From positions 11,239-75,238 of the forward strand of contig JAKCWW010000408.1 of assembly GCA_026260175.1 (NCBI GenBank): 64,000 nt of DNA, read 5' to 3'. The notes beneath the pieces were generated by a model that did not search any database, was not told the origin of the DNA, and saw nothing but the letters and a program-made list of their open reading frames with translations. Position 1 is the stretch's first letter. The number at the start of each line of letters is the position of its first letter. Below are positions 33,802 to 45,834 of the stretch, one piece after another. The stretch is from Reticulitermes lucifugus (lineage: Eukaryota > Arthropoda > Insecta > Blattodea > Rhinotermitidae). The translations under genes and the position numbers were made by a program.

Positions 33802-34051
33802 ATTCAGTAAAGTTCCCTTCCCTGGTGGACCATGGCCTCCTCATTATCGAGGCTTCACGATCACACTCATTTAGACACACCGCACTCGGCAGGACTCCTC
33901 TAGACGAGTGATCAGCCCGACGCAGAGGCCTCTACCTGACAACACACAACACTCAAAAGAGGCGGAATTCGAGCCCACAATCCTAGGAAGTGAGAGGCCG
34001 CAGAGTCACACCTTAGATGGCGTGGCCACTGGGATCGGCATTCATTAAAGT
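33802..34051 (-). mobile_element. SINE S2 with probable 12-bp TSD
   Basis: On the minus strand the head GCCGATCCCAGTGGCCACGC with a decayed B box (GGATTGTGGGCTCGAATTCC) leads into the S2 body (ggtagaggcctctgcgtcgg, cgataatgaggaggcc). The flanks attcagtaaagt (33802-33813) and attcattaaagt (34040-34051) match in 11 of 12 bases. Confidence 0.85.
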
Positions 34052-34439
34052 ACAAGATAAAGTAATGAATAATCGAATAATGCAATTTAGCAGTCTTGAG
34101 ACGCAACACTAATAAATTATCTACAGCTTTCAGTTCCACGAGAGTTAAACTTAATATTTCCAAATAGGTCTAGAGCTTTGTTGTCGCCACTTACAAAGGG
34201 GCGAACTGTTACTTTTTAATATTATTCGCATTTTCCATTCCTCCTCGCGCAGATCAGAAGCCACCACAAAAAGCAAGATAGCATTTATATTGCTACTGTG
34301 CGTAATATTGTTTCTTTTGTAGTTGATTTTACGATGTTGTCGGTATCTCATTCAATACGGCGTCAGTGATGGTGTGGATGTTGAGTGATGAATTGTAAGG
34401 GATTGTGAAGGATGGTCTAATCGATGCACTATCCAAATA

Positions 34440-34560
34440 TTTCCCTATAGGGATTGAGGAAATCCACGAAAAACCTCAGGATAGGCGGTGTCCCGGGGAG
34501 ATTCAAACCCATTACCTCCAGAACAAGGTCCCAAACGCTTCGGTTGCAAGAACGTTCTAG
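34440..34560 (-). mobile_element. SINE fragment, S3-like
   Basis: The minus strand contains ggtaatgggtttgaatctcc, a B-box-like motif, then gacaccgcctatcctgaggt and tttttcgtggatttcctcaa. The ggttttyCGTGGatTTCCtca string is typical of insect tRNA-SINE tails. Only part of the element is visible. Confidence 0.45.
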
Positions 34561-36025
34561 GTAATATTATTAATGTCTTTACTCGGTAATTCTGATGCTG
34601 AAACATACAGAAATAAATGTTTATCACATCGAAGCTTGTATGTATTTGTGAGGTCTCACTTGCCACCACAGAGAGATTTTTCCACGTGAAGTATCAAGTG
34701 TTGGACTGATTACCTCCACTTTACACGAACAGAGGCTGCTACATTACCAGTTTCATACCGCACCTAGATTTCCTTCCAAGCAGCCGACAACAAGATGTGT
34801 ATAAGTTTCTTATTAATGAAGAGTTGTCAAACGGTGTGTGGTCCTGCGTACGAGAGAAGTGACATGTAGCGATTTGTTCCTCACACTTGGAATGTTTCTA
34901 TTGTAGCCGACTACCAGCTGTAGATCTCCTTGAAAAGCAGTGATACGGCACTTTACTTCGAGTGATATTACACACAATGCTAAGAACTTGTTTTAGTAAG
35001 ATCATTATTCATTCTATAGCCTATTTCATTTCTCGTGACGATTGCCATGGGCTGGGAAACACAACAGCCAATTATAACGGGGTTGGGGGTAGCCTTCTTC
35101 CGAAGCCTTCAATTGTCACTTGGTAGTCGTGCAAAAATTTTCTGTCCCGAGTAGTCAGAAAAGTATAATGTTGCTTCATTTTTCAAGTTAGCTAAGGAAA
35201 ATTAGCAACTTGAAGAACGCGAAACGCTTCGCCAACACTTGGTATTTCGGTTGCGTATCACGTGATCCGACCGGAATTTGCCGAACAGCAGATGACTACA
35301 GCTGGCCCATACCATATAATCCACCCTGCTGCAAAGCGTTGCTGCATGTAATTGGGTTTCACCCAAGCTTCACGAAAAAGAAACAGAGTATAGTAAAATG
35401 TTCTTTAACTTATCAGAAGGCCTGCTTTAAAGAATATGTGTCGTTCTTAAAATCTGTGACGTGATGAGTCCAGCCATTTGGAAATTTGACCAGTACTCTA
35501 CATACCTTGTTGTTCTTCACGTCTAAGGAAGACAGTGACGTCTAATTGACAGTTTCACTGAAACTTATTAACCATTTAAAGCTTACCGGTAACTTTACGT
35601 ACGACCAGTTTTAAAATTAAAAAATTCTACATGGTGATTACATTTCATTTATGTGTTTTGTCTGGATTTCAGGACAAACAGCAACTTTTGTGTTATACAA
35701 CATTAACAGATTGGCTTTTATAGCCTAGGTGGAGAGTATTTACTGCGCTGTACGCACTGAGTCCTTCTATAACACACATACGTTACGTCTTTAAGGGGTT
35801 AAAATACTGTACCGTACTGTATTTTAGTTCAATGTGCCTCTGTAAACAAACCAGCGACGTTTTTTCGAAAGAATATGGCAGTTTAATTAAATTTTGAATT
35901 ACAAATTTTTTACAAACAGCATTCCTTATCAGCTGTCAGGATTAGTATAAATCTTTGTTTTGCATTTCATATCACACAGTCCACCAGATGCTGGGAGTTT
36001 CTAGGCTTTCGCAACTGTGTGTAGT
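34561..36025. other. No recognisable feature
   Basis: AT-rich. The 84-codon ORF at 35210-35464 has no motif. Confidence 0.3.
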
Positions 36026-36030
36026 TAGGC

Positions 36031-36157
36031 ATCCATTCTTCTTGGATGTGACGCTGCGTGACTGGGTAGTTTCATCCCGACGTTTCGAGACGCGCCTCGA
36101 AACGTCGGGAACCAATTACCAAGTGACGGAGCGTCACATCCCAGAAGAATGGATTCA
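36031..36157. mobile_element. Family-2 miniature palindrome
   Basis: Arms 36031-36090 (atccattcttcttggatgtg, acgctgcgtgactgggtagt, cccgacgtttcgag) and 36097-36157 (ctcgaaacgtcgggaaccaa, gacggagcgtcacatcccag, aagaatggat) are near-perfect inverted copies with almost no spacer. The stem II and core region is missing, so only the family-2 termini and the GAAACGTCGG segment remain, meeting head to head. The ORFs on both strands are shadows. Confidence 0.8.
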
Positions 36158-36821
36158 CCAACAAGTTGTTCTTTTGAAAATTGGGTGTTGGCGTGGACGT
36201 TAACATTCGTTTAATGTAAAGAAAAAGTAGCACACCACAAAATATGAGAAACGGCCTTGGCTTTAAAGGGAGAATAATGTGGGTGTTTATTGTCTTTATT
36301 TGACAGGGCATGATTTAATGGTGTGCCGAAGGGTAGAAGGCACTGAAACTTCAGGTTTCATAAGAGTGGGAAGTATTTGGACCAGTTCAATCAGTGAAAA
36401 AGTAGAGTGGATTTCGGCCGCCATAAGCCACTCTCTTGAATTTACCAACTTAAGACATTCATTTACACAGGAAATTTAATTTCTTCATGGCACTGATTGT
36501 TCAGATTGTGTCACCGTATATTGCAGGACCACAATCTAGAGGATTAAATTCAGAAATTTAGTTTAAATCAAGTGGGGTCAGATACAATATACATAAAGCT
36601 GGATTGGATTTAGATGGCCCAGGTTACGGACCGGAAAACGGACTGTTACGGTTTCCGCATTGTTACTGGGATCATTTAACGAAACTGTTTTAATTTAGTA
36701 GTCTATGGGAGTGTAAGACATGAAGTGAAAAATGAGTGTCAACAGGTGTTTGAGGTTTCTTTCCGTCTGATGTTTAATAATATGCCCGGAGAAATTGGAT
36801 GAAAATGAGAATTCTCAGTGA

Positions 36822-37075
36822 GGTAAAGGTAAAGTAAAAGTTGTCCCTGTGCAAGCCATGAAGGCTTGGGGAAGAGGTTATAGCTCCACTCATTCTTACA
36901 CTCGAAACTAGGTGGGGATGTTTAGCTTCATGCTTCGGCCACTTTACCCCGGTCTCGTAGGAGATCCTAGCATATATTGAATATGCAACTGAATGGCTCC
37001 CAGAGCCGATTTAGATGCCTCTCCTCGGAACCGAACCATGATTTCAGGTTCGACTAATCAGTAACTTAGTCGCCG
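36822..37075 (-). mobile_element. S1-type SINE
   Basis: On the plus strand the order is reversed: ggtaaaggtaaagtaaaagt (tail), ccctgtgcaagccatgaagg, atagctccactcattcttac, ttcggccactttaccccggt, and finally aaccgaaccatgatttcagg (decayed B box). No TSD recognised. Confidence 0.65.
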
Positions 37076-37079
37076 TACC

Positions 37080-40000
37080 TAATTACTTAATAGGCGTCGT
37101 CCAGTTAAGTAAATACTAAGTTTCAAATCATCGACCGACTTGCTATTTTTTTTGTTACAAGAAAATTCTTTTGAAGTTCTTTACAGGTAGGCCTAAAAGA
37201 ATGTAAATTTATGACACGGAGAACCAAACAATGCTAGTCAGTTCCTTTATCTGTGATCGAGCTTCATTCAACGAATAGTAGGATTACATCCATAAAGTCA
37301 CCGTCATTTTACATAACAACTTTCAGCGCCAGTCTTACAAACCTTACGGCCCTCCTACCTCAGTCACATGATTGCAGCTGCTACGTAAGCAAACGAATAC
37401 TGGCACCTTAACCGCTCTGACTGCAAAAACACACTGATGTAGGACACACACGGCTTCGCGCACTCTCCCGACTTGTGACATCAGCCTAGGCTGCCTTAAC
37501 GATACCTGCACATCAAGCTGGGGACTTTGTGGAATTAATCCTGCTAAACCTGTTTCCTCAAACAAAACAAACACAAAAGTTTCTCGTACAACAAAGACGT
37601 TACAACTGGAAAGCTACGTAAACAACGCGGATTTTGTTACGCTCTGTCATGCGGTGTGTGGTGATTGGCCATCAGTCTGAAGCTGCCCACCGACAAATGT
37701 TCACCCCCGTTTTACGCCACACGCAAAATCTTACTCGGATGTCAGAATGAAAACAACGCATCCCACTTTCATCACTAGTTTGAAAGCTATGAACACCAGA
37801 ATAATATGAAGATGTTGTTTAGATAGAAATTAATCAACAAGGAAGGCAGCTACCTAGTTGTTGAACTTGCGATATAAAATGTTTATTTCAGTTATGTCAG
37901 GTTTCATGGGTAGGATATAAAAATATAAAATTAAATATTTGACTTTTTTAAAATAGATTATATACCATCCTAATTTTCATATTCATGTTGCCGTTTGCAT
38001 TAAAATTGCTACCTGTCGTGTCAAACATAAACAGGTTCATAAAGTCTGACACTTGTTAGTTATTTCGCAAGTCAGCGGGATACTGCTAAGACAGAAGGAC
38101 GATCGTGCTTGGGATACACGAGCGTTCTCTATCTGCAAAATGTCGATTATAATTCTCTGAACCAGCAAGGGGAGATAAAAGATAACATTACATTCGCACC
38201 CCTTCAGGTTGTTAGATATGAGTTTAAAAGTAAATACACCTTACAACCCTTTTAATCTTTCTAAACCTCCTATGTATTTTATTGTACATCAGTCAGGTTT
38301 AATACTAAGAACTATGCATTTTGTCCACACAGTGTATCTGTGTGATCCATACCATTCTCACAATAAACAATCATTTTTCTCGGTATGACATTTATCACCT
38401 GGTCTTTCCAATGGAAGCAAAATGTGTGCTCTCTACATTACATTTTCATATAAAGTAGATTAATTTTTTCCCCCAAAAAAAGTCGAAAAAAACGTTTTAT
38501 CGGGTCTTCTATAATTCTGTTCACTTGAGATGCTAAACCTTCTCAAAACAATTTGAACAATGCTCGGAAACACAGACTTGCAGACTGGTTGTGAGGCCCA
38601 TAATATCTCCCATTCAGTCGTCACAGGGTACTCTTTTCCATGAAGTAAATTTGCCTGAGCCTGAGGTTGGCTGAGTACTTATTGTAAAAATGTGCAGTTA
38701 TATCTTCATTATCCCACGTGCTTCAGCCTGACCATTCTAAATAAGCGTAGGGAGAAGTGTGTGATCTCGTATGCCGTATTTCCAGCCTCATAAGGCGCTA
38801 CAACTGACAAGACGAGCTCTGTAATTAGCAACGTATTTATGCGGATTTAATAGCATTTGATATTCTGGTGTTAAGATACGGGGTGTTTTGGGGATATTTT
38901 CAGGCCGGAAAAAAAATGCGTTTTACAAGGTGGGCAAGACGGTAGTAGGTGTTTACATTCTCAAATAGAGTGAATTTTGTAGTGTCCCTGAGCAGGACAG
39001 CTGTTTCCGGGTATCCCGGTCGCTGTAGGCTTTCTATGTGATAAAGCTGCCGTGCTCGGGGACAAGATAAAAGGGGCAGATGTAATTAACGTGATGCGCT
39101 TAGGAACGCCTCAGTTTTTCACGCAATGTCAATTACACTTCCGATTTGAACCAGTATTGGAATGATAGATATTCTCTCCGACATTAAATTTCATGACAGC
39201 CTGTTCAGTGGTTTTCTGCATGTATCGTGAGTCCAGATGGAGAGACAGCGATATTAATAGGCACACAACGCGGATATTAAAGTGCCTAAAAATTGATGCT
39301 TTGCCCAAATTGCAAGTCTTTGAGGTACAAACTTTATTGTTGGCATATATTGAATTTAATTTCAATGCGGCTCGATCTAAATTCTGTTCAGTACATCTTT
39401 TTAACACACTGAGGACATAGAATTTAAGGGATCAAATTTTAATAAATTATGAATAGACAAATTTACATTTAATATCATTTGCTATGTTCAGCCTATAGTA
39501 ACGATTTCAGTCGATTAAGGTGATTGATGTATAGAGATTATTTGCTGATATTTGGCCATTTCGAAGTGAGTGTTAGCCAACAGTCCCTTCTAAATTGCCC
39601 AGTCGCAGCCCAAGGATAAAAGTCAAACAACGTAAAATTGAGTTTCAGACAGTGACAGCGTCATTAAATAATCAGAGTAATTATGTCTGTTGACCTGTTT
39701 GTTGGCAGGGCCACCTAATCCCACTCCATCTTTGTGTATTGTTCGTAACCTAGAATCGTACATCGTGCTACTTGCTAACAAAGTTAAGTACACTGAAAAT
39801 TTTACTCATACAAATAGAATTCTTGTATGTGGTATTCTGGGTTTTAAGACTGTGTGGTCTTGTAATACGGTGCCACAATCTGCACATTCAGGGCAGTGAG
39901 AAGGCTTAAATCTGTGACAGTAACATACTTCTTAAGCAGATAAATTCGATAGAGCTAGGCCATTATGGCGCCAGATATCTATAATCCGGTGAACTTATTA

Positions 40001-40320
40001 TTTCTTATCTCACCTGGGCAAAATCTTGGATTTTTCTTGAAAATGTTGCCGAAATACTGTTAAAAGAAACTGGTCTATTGAAGGAATTAAAGACATTAAC
40101 ACAAAGTTATATTTTTTGTAGCAAATGTCAGAGAATAACGCTCGAATATCTTTGCTCCAATTACCCGCCTAAAGATGTATTCAACAATTTGTACTGCAGT
40201 CAGCCTGATAATAAAACTTTCATATTCTTCGACATCAGAGCGACGTCAGGTTTCGAATGAGTAGTAACACTGCTGTAGGTGTTACAGGTAATCGAGCGGA
40301 AAACGCGTACTGTTTTATAA
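37080..40320. other. No recognisable feature over 3.2 kb
   Basis: The longest stretch of the window without a matched element. ORFs of 60-92 codons on both strands overlap one another and have no motif. Base composition is AT-rich and even. If host gene exons exist in this window they are not visible as ORFs here. Confidence 0.35.
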
Positions 40321-40324
40321 TCAT

Positions 40325-40840
40325 TCATTCTGTAGTCTGTCCTACAAGAGGTCCATAGCCTCTTCCAAAGCGAGTTCTCCACAGAGTGCCATCTAGTGTT
40401 TCCTCTTTCAATTTACAGTATCCTCGCCTTTCCTTAAGGTCATCCAGTACCTGCTTACGTCTTCTGCCTTGTCTTTCCGTCACTTCTATCCTTCCCTCTA
40501 TCTTTCCTTCAATAACACGTTTTAAAACGCAGTTCCTACGCAAGATGTGACCAATCCAGGGTAGCCTTCCTTCCATTTATTGTATGTCGGGTATTCCGCT
40601 CTTCCTAGACTCTATGAAATACTTCATTTTTCACAAAATCAGTCCAAATGATCTTCTCCATTCTTCTCCAGCACCACTTTTCAAAACTTTCTAGGTATTT
40701 CTGATCTACTTTCCGAAGTGTCCAATTTTCAGCACCATACAAAGATATGCTCCAAATGTAGCCCTTTTCTAGTTTCTTCCTTAGATTTGAGTCCAATTTG
40801 CTGGTGAAAACAGTCTTCTGGTCTCACTGAAGAAGCATAA
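40325..40840 (-). pseudogene. LINE-C reverse transcriptase C-terminus, frameshifted
   Basis: From about 40840 the minus strand reads KTVFTSKLDSN, then RKKLEKGYIWSISLYGAENW, TLRKVDQKYLESFEKWCWRR and MEKIIWTDFVKNE. After a frameshift near 40600 it continues WIGHILRRN, KRVIEGKIEGRIEV, GRRRKQVLDDLKE and LWRTRFGRGYGPL. This is the typical post-RT C-terminal region of a common insect endonuclease/reverse-transcriptase LINE. The two halves sit in different frames, so it is a pseudogene. A plus-strand copy is at 53.2-53.6 kb. Confidence 0.85.
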
Positions 40841-41013
40841 AAAGAAAAATTCTTCCTTTGAAGAGAAATCAGCTGTAGCCTTTTCAAGGCACATATTAAC
40901 CTGAGTCTTATTTAAAGATTCAGTTCCTACCGGGCAGTAAACACAGTCCGTCTCTATATATAAGTTTATTTATATCAACTACTGCACACTAATTACATGC
41001 ATTCATTCTGTAT

Positions 41014-41058
41014 ACTCCTACATGTTTCGGCTGACATTCTCAGCCATCATCATGGAAT
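41014..41058 (-). ncRNA. Hammerhead-ribozyme-like motif, left arm
   Basis: On the minus strand: stem I ATTCC (41054-41058), core ATGATGA (C3 replaced by A), T, stem II GGCTG/CAGCC, GAA, ACATGT, A, then GGAGT (41014-41018). It is the mate of 41107-41151; the C3 change should impair cleavage. Confidence 0.55.
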
Positions 41059-41106
41059 CATCATCTATAGACTTACTCTGCATGCTGCGTAAGTCTATAG
41101 AAGATG

Positions 41107-41151
41107 ACTCCCTGATGATGGCTGAGAGTGTCAGCCGAAACATGTAGGAGT
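41107..41151 (+). ncRNA. Hammerhead ribozyme motif with intact core
   Basis: All invariant core positions of a hammerhead are present. Stem I is ACTCC (41107-41111) pairing with GGAGT (41147-41151). The core is CTGATGA (41112-41118). After one T, stem II is GGCTG/CAGCC with a 7-base loop (41120-41124, 41132-41136). Then come GAA (41137-41139), stem III ACATGT (41140-41145) with the A15.1-U16.1 pair, and A at the cleavage site (41146). Departures from a textbook motif are the unpaired T before stem II and a stem III with no proper loop. Known Penelope-like hammerheads have such minimal stem III and are thought to act as dimers. Activity is inferred, not shown. Confidence 0.65.
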
Positions 41152-41260
41152 ATATAGAATGAATATATGTAATTGATGTGCAGTAGTGGGTATAAATAAA
41201 CTCATATATGCGTAACAACTGCACGCAATATGTATAATATTAAGTATACAGTCCGTCTCT

Positions 41261-43535
41261 TATAAAAAGCACTCATTTAATGCTGTATAGGGAAAACCTC
41301 GCTCTTTGTCCAGAGATTGTAAGAATCACATAAATACAGTGTGTGTACATAAGGTACAGTTTTTGACTGTACAACCTGATGATATAAAAAGTGACTACGA
41401 GACTTTAAAGGTTAATGTGTTTGACCTACTTGACGTTTGGAGAAGAAACCATATGGTTACGTTATTTTAATATTTGTATATCCTCCGCCTGTGTTTTTCC
41501 TCCTCTAATCACAAAACCTCAAAAGTAAGTTACAGAATTTCGTGAAACTTGATGCAACTTCTTGCAGTCACCTTCAGATTTTAGATTTTTGACCGTAGGA
41601 GTTTAGGAAATTTTCGCAGCACTAGCTCTATGTAATGTAAGTTTTCATAAATTTGTGTATTAATAAACAGAGTTGCACAAAGTTAGCAACACTTCTTAGT
41701 GTCAAACTCCAGAATGACAGCCCGCTAAGTCTCTGTTTAACTGTCGGTGTAAAGTCGATAATCCACTGGAGTTACGCATTTGAAATGAAATATTACTATG
41801 TACTGTTGCGTGACTCCTTGTAGTCAGATGTGTAACGACGTTCCAGACAAAGTTGCTGCCTTCTTCGTTACAGTAATTTGGGATCGCATCACACTTGACT
41901 AAATTTGATAGTCATCCCTGTGGAAACCTCAAAATTTTCAGTCATTATCTTATGGTACTTCAAAATTCTGTAGCCATATAGGAGAATCTTTACATTTCAA
42001 CCCTTACAGACGTGACAAGAGTGGGAAAATAATATATCTGACAAATTTAGCTGCGATGAAGTCTACAGCAGTGGAAATTAGACGCAGATATTAAAGCTTC
42101 TTAGGTTGTAACACATTTAATTTAATTAGAAAAAGGGAAGTTTTCTGCTAGTATAAACCGAGCCCTGGAGCGGGACGCACTGCATGCATTAAAACTCGTA
42201 AAATGAAGTCAGTGTTTATTCAGGTTAAACGTTTGACCTTTTTATATACAGAATAGCTCAGGCCTTCTTCCTTGTGGCTACAGTATTTTGGTAGAAATTA
42301 ATCTCGTGTAAAGTAGCCTCTTGTTGTGTCTGCAGTTTCATAGGTGTATTCAATATGGACTGTTGGAGAACCGATTTTTTATGTGTAAACTGGACTGAAC
42401 TAAAGTGGTTGAGGGTCCGATGGTGGGACTTTTATAACGGTAATTAACCTTCAAACCATAATAACATGGACCTTGATTATGAGATTTAAGGTTTACATTG
42501 CGGTTAATATTTAGATTGTGGTTTTCTGTGTTATGATATACTGTAGTCTTTAAGGGAGCAAACTGAAACAAGATTATAAGACTACAGTCTAAATAAAGTA
42601 CCTTAGTCGAATAAATTTAGGCCATACTCTAGGCCTGTATGATCGTTGAATTGTAGGGGGATTAATTACTTAGTTACTTACTTAGCTGACTAGCAAGTTG
42701 CTCCCTTACTTACTTCGTTTCTTGCCTTTTGGCCTTAAGTCTTCAAAAATAGACCTACATATATATAAGGGACACCAGAGAAGAATTCTATGACCTCTCT
42801 GAAGGAAGACACTTATAGTTTGCACTTACGGTGCTTAAAACCCCTTAACTTACTTCTGTTGTGCTCATATAACTATTCTATTTTGTCTTAAGTTTAAACT
42901 TTTCCTTATAAACTTCTTAGGTTCCTCCCGTGTGGAACCTCGTCTCTGCGTAACAAAATTCTCAGCAGGCGATCGTACGGTTTTCCATAATCTACTGGAC
43001 ATTCTAAAAATTCTAAACGAGCATATTTTATTATTAATATCCGTATGGGAAAAAAACTGAGGGACTCTCTTTGAACATAATGTAATAAAATTTGTATTAC
43101 GATAAATTTAATTTAAATTACACCAAATTTTTTATAAATATAAGTCTGTTTTACTTTTCTCTAAATGTGGAACTTACTTTGTAGAAATACCTGTAGTAGG
43201 CAACGTTATAAATTATTTTCTACAGAGTGTAAAAAAAAGGAAGTGAGTTGTTTCAAGGGAAAGTAATGTATTATGTAGCAGTCCTGGAGTGCTTGTAATA
43301 GGCTGCATGTCCTAATACGTGACACCAGCATTAGGCAAGTAGAATTGCCTACTTTAGCTGTTCACATAACTTAATGTAAGATAAAATTATCATATATGTA
43401 CTTTGGCATTTTACTAAAGTGTTCGTGTATAGCTGCCGCGTTTTATTAAAAAAGAGGGAAAATATTTAACAAATGCTTTCTTTGAGACTTTGTGTACCCC
43501 TTTTTTGTACTGTTATGTACCGTGCATTTTATCGT
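41261..43535. other. No recognisable feature over 2.2 kb
   Basis: AT-rich, with no element shared with the rest of the window and only one 73-codon ORF lacking a motif. Short ttacttac repeats occur at about 42665-42720. Confidence 0.35.
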
Positions 43536-43538
43536 AAG

Positions 43539-43802
43539 TCTAAATCAACCAACAAAGGCACAAGATTATTGACATGTATGAAATTATCTGCGACCCCTAC
43601 ATATGTTTCGGCAAATGAGTTGCCATCTTCAGGGATTATTTAGTGGAGAACTGCAAGAACTTTCTACATCCAAGTATACAGCATATGTTTACACATTAGA
43701 AACATTTACAGAGCATACACATGTCATGGTCATGTATATGTAGGGGTCGCAAATACATTTCGTACATGTCAATAATCTTGTGCATTTGTTGGTTGATTTA
43801 GA
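43539..43802. mobile_element. Palindromic element with 72-bp inverted ends and a hammerhead-like motif
   Basis: The ends are inverted copies: 43539-43605 (taaatcaaccaacaaaggca, caagattattgacatgtatg, gcgacccctacatat) and 43732-43802 (atatgtaggggtcgcaaata, cgtacatgtcaataatcttg, tgcatttgttggttgattta). The interior of about 125 bp is unique and holds the rest of the motif on the minus strand. It looks like a foldback element. No TSD was recognised. Confidence 0.8.
43593..43637 (-). ncRNA. Hammerhead-ribozyme-like motif
   Basis: On the minus strand: AATCC, core CTGAAGA (43626-43632; N7 is A, allowed), T, stem II GGCAA/TTGCC with a 5-base loop, GAA, stem III ACATATGT, A, then GGGGT. The invariant core is complete. 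Stem I has only about three good pairs plus one mismatch in this copy. The second arm of the palindrome keeps the atatgtaggggtcgc end but not the core. Confidence 0.55.
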
Positions 43803-44162
43803 TTCGTGTATCCTGTTGTCTCCCTGTTATCCTCCTGAAGATAGAAATTTATTGATGGGCATCTGATCACACTATAGATACAATAAATGGAGTCAGGCTG
43901 TATTTTGTTCTTCATTTCGTCGAGTATTCAGAATAACAAAAAACAAAATTCCAGACAAAATTACAAGATATTCATGACTTAGACCAACACATTTTTAGCA
44001 TGCACTTTTCTTGTAGCACCAACCGTCTTATAAGAAACCTGATCCGCATTGTTTTTATATTCCTATAAATTCGCCGTCTTCCTTACCTCCCTCATCTAGG
44101 AACATGCCCAGCCCACCGTAGCTTGTACAATTTACTATCATAAACTAACTACACAACCAAAG

Positions 44163-44432
44163 TGTTGGACAGAATGGTGTCTCGCTATGGGCTGGACGGT
44201 CTGGGGTTCGAACCACGGTGAGCGCGAGATTTTCCGGACCCTTCCAGACCGACCCAGAAGACTACGCATCCTCCTGTACAGTGGGTAACCGATCTTTTTA
44301 CCGAAGGTAAAGCGGCATGGATAAGGCGTTGAACATCCACCCCATCTAGCGCCGAGGTTAAAGAAGGGGTAGAGCTATAACTCTACCCCCCTCTGTGCCT
44401 TCGTGACATGTTATAGGGTGAAATATAGAAAG
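44163..44432 (+). mobile_element. SINE S1
   Basis: The head is decayed at the A box (gttggacagaatggtgtctc), but the B box is near-perfect (ggggttcgaaccac). The body is gcgagattttccggaccctt, ccagaccgaccc, gtacagtgggtaac, ggtaaagcggcatgg, cccatctagcgccgaggtta and the tail gttatagggtgaaata. No clear TSD. Confidence 0.8.
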
Positions 44433-44434
44433 TG

Positions 44435-45834
44435 AGTCTGAAAGCGCCTGTATCATTACTGAATTAGTGTCTAATTTGCTCTGCAGAATTTATGTTCGAC
44501 AGAGTCAATACTAAATTTGTAAACTTATAAGTGTTTTGTATGCCTTTAGTAATACTTAGAAGCACCCTTTTCCTTTCAGAAGACCAAAAAGTTATTTCTT
44601 ATCACTTTATCACTATATAATACTAACATCTTTAGAACTACATTAATTTTAGGAATTTAAGTTTTATTCTTATTTGCTAAGTGTGGGTCAAAAATACTTA
44701 CTTAAAACAAACAGAACAGAAACTTCGAATTGATTTCGTAATGTTTATTAATGGAGTTCTTCGGTGTAAATTATAAATTCTGACAAGTATCAGTATAATT
44801 TAAGAACATTTAGCGTAATTGGAAGTATATCGTAACTGTACAAGCGACCCATTTAACATCAGTTGATTAATTGTAATTAATATAAAAATTGTTTATTTGT
44901 CCATTTATTTATGCGCTTTGCTTATCCTTCGAGGGGATGGGACAGTTGTGTCAGATGAGGTCCGGTTATCTTCGAGGACAAGTAGGTCGCATATCCAGTG
45001 ACACAGAGTCATGAAATGGTGTTTGTCCATATAGGTCACATAGGCTATGTATCTGGTTTTTCGTAACTGGGTGTACATGCACCTATGCATATAATTTTAA
45101 TATTTTATGTAGTATTACCAATAATTCTAAGGGTACAAAATGGCATGGCTATTGATGATCATGATGATGATGATGATGACGACGACAATGATTGGGTAAC
45201 ATTGCCAAATGACAATTCAATCAGCCCATAATACAGCATGTAGCCTGGAAGGAGTGTATTTTATTGTCGATATCCGGACAAAACCGAAAATCCGAGGAAA
45301 GACAGTTGCCCCGGTCATGATGCCTTCAGATGCAGAAAATAATCATTTATAAGCTATAGTTTCACAAAATTAAAGGTTTACTGTTCATAGGTCAATAACA
45401 AATTTCACAAAACTGGCAAATATTAGATAGACCCATGCATCACAGGCCTGCGATGTAACAGGATGAGATGCTGAACCTACACAACGGAATGTTTCGAACA
45501 CTCATCTTTTTTTTTATTATACCGAGTGTCTCATAAAAACCCTTCCGCTTTGTTTTATGCAGATGTATTTGGTTGGTTGGGTAAACAAAATTAGTTTGCG
45601 GCATCGCAATGATTTGATACGCATATTGCGTAAACATGTGTTAGAATAATGTTTAACACAACTGATACATACCTTGTATAAACACAGCTTAAGGATTTGG
45701 AGCCGGCTACTTGCGGGTGATTTGTAAAGATAAACAATATGTACATATAGGCTTATATATTAATATTTTTTTCAGGATGTCCAATGCAGTGTGTAAACAC
45801 AAAGACTTGGTACAGTAAAAATAAAAGTCCATTG
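44435..45834. other. No recognisable feature except (GAT)n at about 45156-45185
   Basis: AT-rich. A gatgatgatgatgatgacgacgac microsatellite is present. The ORFs at 44.9-45.1 kb and 45.4-45.6 kb have no motif. Confidence 0.35.

Larger units (their letters stand above)
40943..41260. mobile_element. Family-1 palindromic hammerhead element with perfect 13-bp TSD
   Basis: The inserted unit 40956-41247 is flanked by acagtccgtctct at 40943-40955 and 41248-41260. Its arms pair as ataagtttatttatatc / tataaataaactcat, ctactgcacactaattacat / atgtaattgatgtgcagtag, ctcctacatgtttcggctga / cagccgaaacatgtaggag and catctatagacttac / gtaagtctatagaagatg, around a centre near 41080. The right arm has about 37 bp of extra tail, so the left end seems truncated. 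Both strands carry a hammerhead motif. No protein is encoded. The TSD length fits a retroelement such as a Penelope-like or retrozyme-like insertion. Confidence 0.85.

Noticed and set aside
40991-41160. Ordinary DNA-transposon terminal inverted repeats for the hammerhead palindromes
   Set aside because: TSD lengths of 11 and 13 bp differ between elements and the conserved segment is central rather than terminal, which fits a ribozyme-bearing retroelement better; not fully excluded.
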